Of a DNA stretch of 64,000 bases, positions 60,252 through 64,000 are shown in pieces. Numbering within the stretch: position 1 is the stretch's first letter; every line of letters starts with the position of its first letter. Made by a program: the position numbers and the translations under genes. Source of the DNA: Stereum hirsutum FP-91666 SS1 (Eukaryota; Basidiomycota; Agaricomycetes; Russulales; Stereaceae); assembly GCF_000264905.1 (NCBI RefSeq), contig NW_006763131.1:2427939-2491938 (forward strand), written 5' to 3'. Under the pieces are notes generated by a model. That model saw nothing but the letters and a program-made list of their open reading frames with translations, was not told where the DNA came from and ran no database searches.

Positions 60252-62151
60252 TCATTCTGGCCACGGAGGCCTCGCAATCTCCGTGTCGGTTTTCCATAGC
60301 CAGAACGGACCTGTGTTCGAAAGTTACATATTCTTCAGTACTCGAGCTGCTTTACTTTGAGAGGGGTAAGGACGTTGTGGATAAATGGATTGGGGCACCT
60401 ACCAGCCGGATCGCCTAGAAATGAGATATCGTGATGGAATAAGAGACGGGGTTCAATTTTAAGTCATGTCCCGGACAAAGAACACACCTCGCTCATGGTG
60501 AAAGCCAGTCCAGGTGCCCACCACGCCTGCAGCACTGCATACGCCGCCAAGCTGGACGCCTTCGGAGCTGTGATCGTACCAAGCTACGTTGAAGAGCCAA
60601 GATAAAACGAGGACTAGAAGAGCGACCGACCTCCATTGGTCCGTCCCGTCGTATCGCGAGACCTGCAACTGTCATTAGTATCAACGACCGCCAACGCTTA
60701 CAAAAAAGACATACAAAAGTCCATCTTATATTCCCATCTTTCATCAGTCTCACCGTACCCTTCGTCGCCCTGCTCCCAGTCTGACCTGTACCCACACCAC
60801 GCATGTGGCCAACGAACTGGATCGGTGGTCGGGATGGATCTGGTAGAGTAGCGAGAACGGAGGGGTCGGTCTCGACGGAGACGAATCGGAGATTGAGAGA
60901 GAGGAGTCGGGTGGCTTCGTCGATGTCGTTGTCGAAGAAAGAGGGCCGGTGACCATTGGCCTGCAGAGATATGATATGTGGTGTGAGTGCGGCGATTAGC
61001 AGTACAGTGGCGGGTAGCGGTACGCACGTTGAAACCTACAGTCGACGAGTGTGATATTCATGCTTAGTGGCCATCGAAGGTGCTTATGGTATGAGACCAT
61101 ACATACGGATTAGATCGCTAATAAAATAAAACCCGTCCATCAGCCGAACTGTACAGAAGAAGGATATGATACAAGGCATAACTCGAAATGATACACACTG
61201 GTAATCACAAAAACATACAATCCTTAGCCAGTGCCCATCCACACCTGCCCAATCCTCCTTGATCTTCCTCACCTCCGGATGCGTTCCCCTGGCTGAATAC
61301 GCCCGCGTCGCCTCCAAGCCTTTCGTCAACAGCGGCGGACGGTCGAGGGCTTCTTCCGGCCAGCGCGTATCGATATCTCGCAAGTTAGCGGTTACGACAA
61401 CGGCGAGCGCATTGATATGGGTCCAGTCCACTTCATGAGGACCTGGTGGTCCTCTGGTTGCGACTGAAGCCGAAGCCGATGACGAAGACGAGAGCTCATC
61501 CGCGTCCTCTTGGAGTCCGTTAGAGAACTCGCGATAGGGCCCCCATTCCCTCGAGCGAACATAGTTGCGAAGATCGTAGACGTACGTCCGCGCACGTAGG
61601 CGATGGTCGAGGTAACTGTTGGACTCGTCGGTGAGTAGTGTTTGCACAAATAACGCGCGTAGATGGGCGGTGAGCTCGATCTGGGTCCATAGAGGGTCGA
61701 AGCGTAGAAGGGATGAATCTTCGACGACGTTAGCGGCCCATGTGAGATTAGGAGATGGTTCGTATCCGTCAGAGGTCCATGAGCTCGGATGAATAGGCGA
61801 GGCCTGTGTAATTGCATCCATTAGGACTTCGAGCACCTCTCGATGGTCGGCATCCTCCATCGCGAGCACTTCCACTCGAACACGTCGCTGAAGCTCTGTT
61901 CGCCAGTCATACGGCGATGTAAGGGAGCCAGGTTTGGACGTCGTTTGAGGTGAAGGAGACAGAGAAGGACGGGGATCGTCGAACGAGGAGAGAAAGAGTT
62001 CGCGCCAGAGATATTGTTGCTCTGGGAAGTATATTACATCGTAAGCATGTTCACAGGTTTGAGAGAATGAGGCAACATCGCGAGGATGACAAAAGAGCAG
62101 AATCTTCTGTAATAGTTCAGAGGGAATCGTTGCTATTGGCGTCGAGGTCAT
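60252..62151 (-). CDS. F-box protein
   Basis: A predicted substrate adaptor of SCF ubiquitin ligases. The F-box is at the N-terminus: TSTPIATIPSELLQKILLFC, HPRDVASFSQTCEHAYDVIY, PEQQYLWRELFLSSFDDPR. An about 350-residue helical region of unknown fold follows (WRTELQRRVRVEVLAMEDAD ... NALAVVVTANLRDIDTRWPE). Small 3' exons give GTVRLMKDGNIRWTFVSRYD, GTDQWSSEGVQLGGVCSAAG and VVGTWTGFHHERGDPAGPFW, ending KTDTEIARPPWPE at a TGA (60252-60254). This C-terminal module (VRL...GxxRWxFVS, QWSSEGVQLGG, GTWTG..H) recurs in Agaricomycete F-box proteins and may bind the target. The ATG at 62149-62151 is the first; the longer open frame starts at a GTG. Confidence 0.85.
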
Positions 62152-62303
62152 CGTCGTCGTGCTCGAGCAAGATTGAGAGGTACCCACAATCCGGTCCGAC
62201 CCCTGAGGAGGAAGCGCCAGGGTCACGTGGTAGGTCTTTTAAACGATCGCGGATTCGCGTCGCCGTTCCCTGCGCGTCTTGTCGTCTTTCCATTGCGTCC
62301 ACC
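62152..62303. promoter_or_regulatory. Compact divergent promoter with E-box, F-box / prenylcysteine oxidase
   Basis: Only 152 bp separate the two start codons. It contains GTCACGTG (about 62222-62229), a match to the Cbf1/Pho4-type bHLH consensus RTCACRTG, placed centrally so it could act on both genes (inference). Confidence 0.5.
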
Positions 62304-64000
62304 ATGCGCACACAAGCTATAGCCATCCTACTCTCGGGCTCATCGCTAGCTTCGGCCTTCCAGGTCCCTCTTCTTGATAAAATATGGCCATCTATGTCTC
62401 TCGAACAGCAGCTCGCCCAACAGGTACAGCAAGTACCAGACGCTGAGCTTGCCGCGAATTCGACACGTATTGCTATCATCGGTGCCGGTGCTGCGGGCTC
62501 AAGCGCCGCATTCTGGATTGCAAAGGCGAGGGAGAGGTATGGACTTGATGTAGAGGTAGATATCTATGAGAAGGAGGGCTACATTGGTGGACGTGAGTGC
62601 TTCTCTTGCCTGCTCACACCGTTCAGTGTTTGAGCCCCTGGCGCGCAGGGAGTACGACGGTATACCCATACAACGACACGACGTACATGCCTATTGAGCT
62701 CGGTGCTTCCATTTTCGTGGAGATCAACAGGAACATGTGGAGGGCTTCTGACGAATTCAACCTTACTCGGTATGGGTTTACGAACAAGGAGGATGACGAT
62801 GAGGGAGAGCTGGGCTTCTGGGATGGAGAGAAATTCATCATCACGGTGAGGCTTCCCCTATTTGGCTAGTACTGTGGCGTTAGGGCTGTGCGACTGACAC
62901 GTATCTCAATCGGTTGTCTAGCAAGGGACCATGAAGGGTACGATTGGTGGCTGGCTCGACAACATCAAAATGCTCTGGCGTTATGGCTTCACTTCTCCTA
63001 TGAATGCTCAGAAGCTGTATGTAGTCTTCTTCTCATACATTCTTCCACCCTCAGGACTTCGTCAACTGATCGACTTCTACTATAGAGTCAAAACAATGAC
63101 GGACCAGATGGACAAGGCTTACGGGCTAGAAAGTCCTTCATGGGAAAACATCACAGATCTTGTCGAAGCGTTCAAATGGTCTGAACTTGTGACGACGACC
63201 GGCGCAGAGTATTTCGCCAGCCATGGCGTTTCTCCACAATTCACGAACGAAATCATAGAGGCTTTGACAAGAGTCAACTATGCACAGGTTCGTCGGGCAA
63301 CGTTATATAGCGCAACTCTTGATCTGAGGCTGACATTGTCCGCAGGACATCGATAGGATCCATGCGCTTGAAACTGCTTGTTCCATGGCAGCTTCGGGTG
63401 CTGCGAGCGTCAAGGGTGGCAATTGGCAAATATTCGACAAATTCGTTGAAATCTCCGGCGCCAATATTTTCCTCAACACCAAGGTAAACGCTTTGTGCAC
63501 CAAATGCTTTGATAATTTGCTAACCAACTTTGTCAGGTCAACTCCATCACCCGCAAATCATCCACAAAATGGACCCTATCTACGTCTTCAAAAACCACAG
63601 ACTACAACTCTGTGATCCTCGCGGCACCCTACCACCTCTCCTCCCTTCTCCTCCCCTCTGATCTCCACTCCCTCATTCCCAAACAACCTTACATTCACCT
63701 ACACGTCACGCTTCTCACCACCACGGCTCCCAACCCAAACCCGGCGTACTTCGGCTTGGGAGCGGGTGCGAAAGCGCCAATAAGTATCTTGACGACGAAG
63801 GAAGGTGCAAGGAAGGGTGGGAAGAGCCCAGAGTTCAATTCGCTGAATTACTTGAGTAAGCTGAGGAAGACGGAGGTTGAGTCCAAGCCCGCCGGCGAGG
63901 ATGAGCAGGAAATCAAAGAAGAGGAGAAGGAGGAATGGGTCGTCAAGATCTTCTCCATGGAGGAGATCTCGGATGAGTGGCTTGATTTCGTATTCCAAGG
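62304..64000 (+). CDS. Prenylcysteine oxidase (PCYOX1-like), 5' part, truncated at window edge
   Basis: An FAD-dependent thioether oxidase that breaks down prenylcysteine from degraded prenylated proteins, in a lysosome- or vacuole-like compartment. The ATG at 62304 gives a signal peptide (MRTQAIAILLSGSSLASAFQ). The dinucleotide fold follows: TRIAIIGAGAAGSSAAFWIA (GxGxxG) and VEVDIYEKEGYIGGR. Further on are YMPIELGASIFVEINRNMWR, YGFTSPMNAQKL, VSPQFTNEIIEALTRVNYAQ, HALETACSMAASGAASVKGG, NWQIFDKFVEISGANIFLNT, and the start of the lyase-specific region (YNSVILAAPYHLSSLLLPSD, LHVTLLTTTAPNPNPAYFGL). At the right edge a Lys/Glu-rich insertion (AGEDEQEIKEEEKEEW) is entered. Four or more introns. The C-terminus is outside the window. 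Confidence 0.92.

Overview
The window is nuclear DNA of a filamentous basidiomycete, most likely an Agaricomycete. Genes are dense, lie on both strands, and are cut by many short introns of about 45-75 nt with GT-AG ends and CTRAY-like branch sites. The gene families also fit: kinases whose catalytic loop reads HGD instead of HRD, a DUF6533-type membrane protein, a GH72 glucanosyltransferase with an X8 domain, a GYF-domain protein and fungal LAS1. Exon boundaries were placed by hand from splice motifs and reading-frame continuity, so gene ends are firmer than internal junctions.

Layout. 1-12447 is a run of minus-strand genes: a truncated YtcJ-like amidohydrolase, a GIGYF/Smy2-type GYF protein, an SLC33A1-type acetyl-CoA transporter and a secreted DUF1680/GH127-like glycosidase. 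At 13720-15661 lies a 1.94-kb non-autonomous DNA transposon with perfect 14-bp inverted ends (CACTGCGGGAAGTA), a 4-bp target duplication (AAAC) and clustered subterminal repeats. Its right end is 113 bp upstream of the first of two tandem atypical protein kinases (15775-18875 and 19164-20789). Then come a GPI-type GH72 enzyme (21805-23896) and an RRM plus zinc-knuckle RNA-binding protein (24369-26336).

26994-34239 is a large ABCC (MRP-type) transporter on the minus strand, divergent from an F-BAR/RhoGAP protein (34868-38504). 38.5-44.0 kb is gene-poor. It holds a 43-bp inverted repeat pair (42/43 identical), a CCCGCGGGT-type GC-rich repeat patch, a DUF6533-like seven-helix-type gene whose middle may be broken, and a small local duplication.

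44.0-64 kb is compact: a PIF1 helicase with an RNase H1-type hybrid-binding N-terminus (44009-46958), head-to-head with a WRN/RNase D-type 3'-5' exonuclease (47355-48445); a single-pass secretory membrane protein; the ITS2 endonuclease LAS1; a dienelactone hydrolase; a GNAT acetyltransferase; the Fe-S scaffold protein ISA1; an F-box protein; and, running off the right edge, a prenylcysteine oxidase.

These are mostly housekeeping functions (translation control, rRNA processing, R-loop and DNA maintenance, wall building, Fe-S assembly, prenyl-protein turnover), not a metabolic cluster. The least expected items are the hybrid-binding-domain/PIF1 fusion with its divergent exonuclease, and the two mobile or repeat structures.
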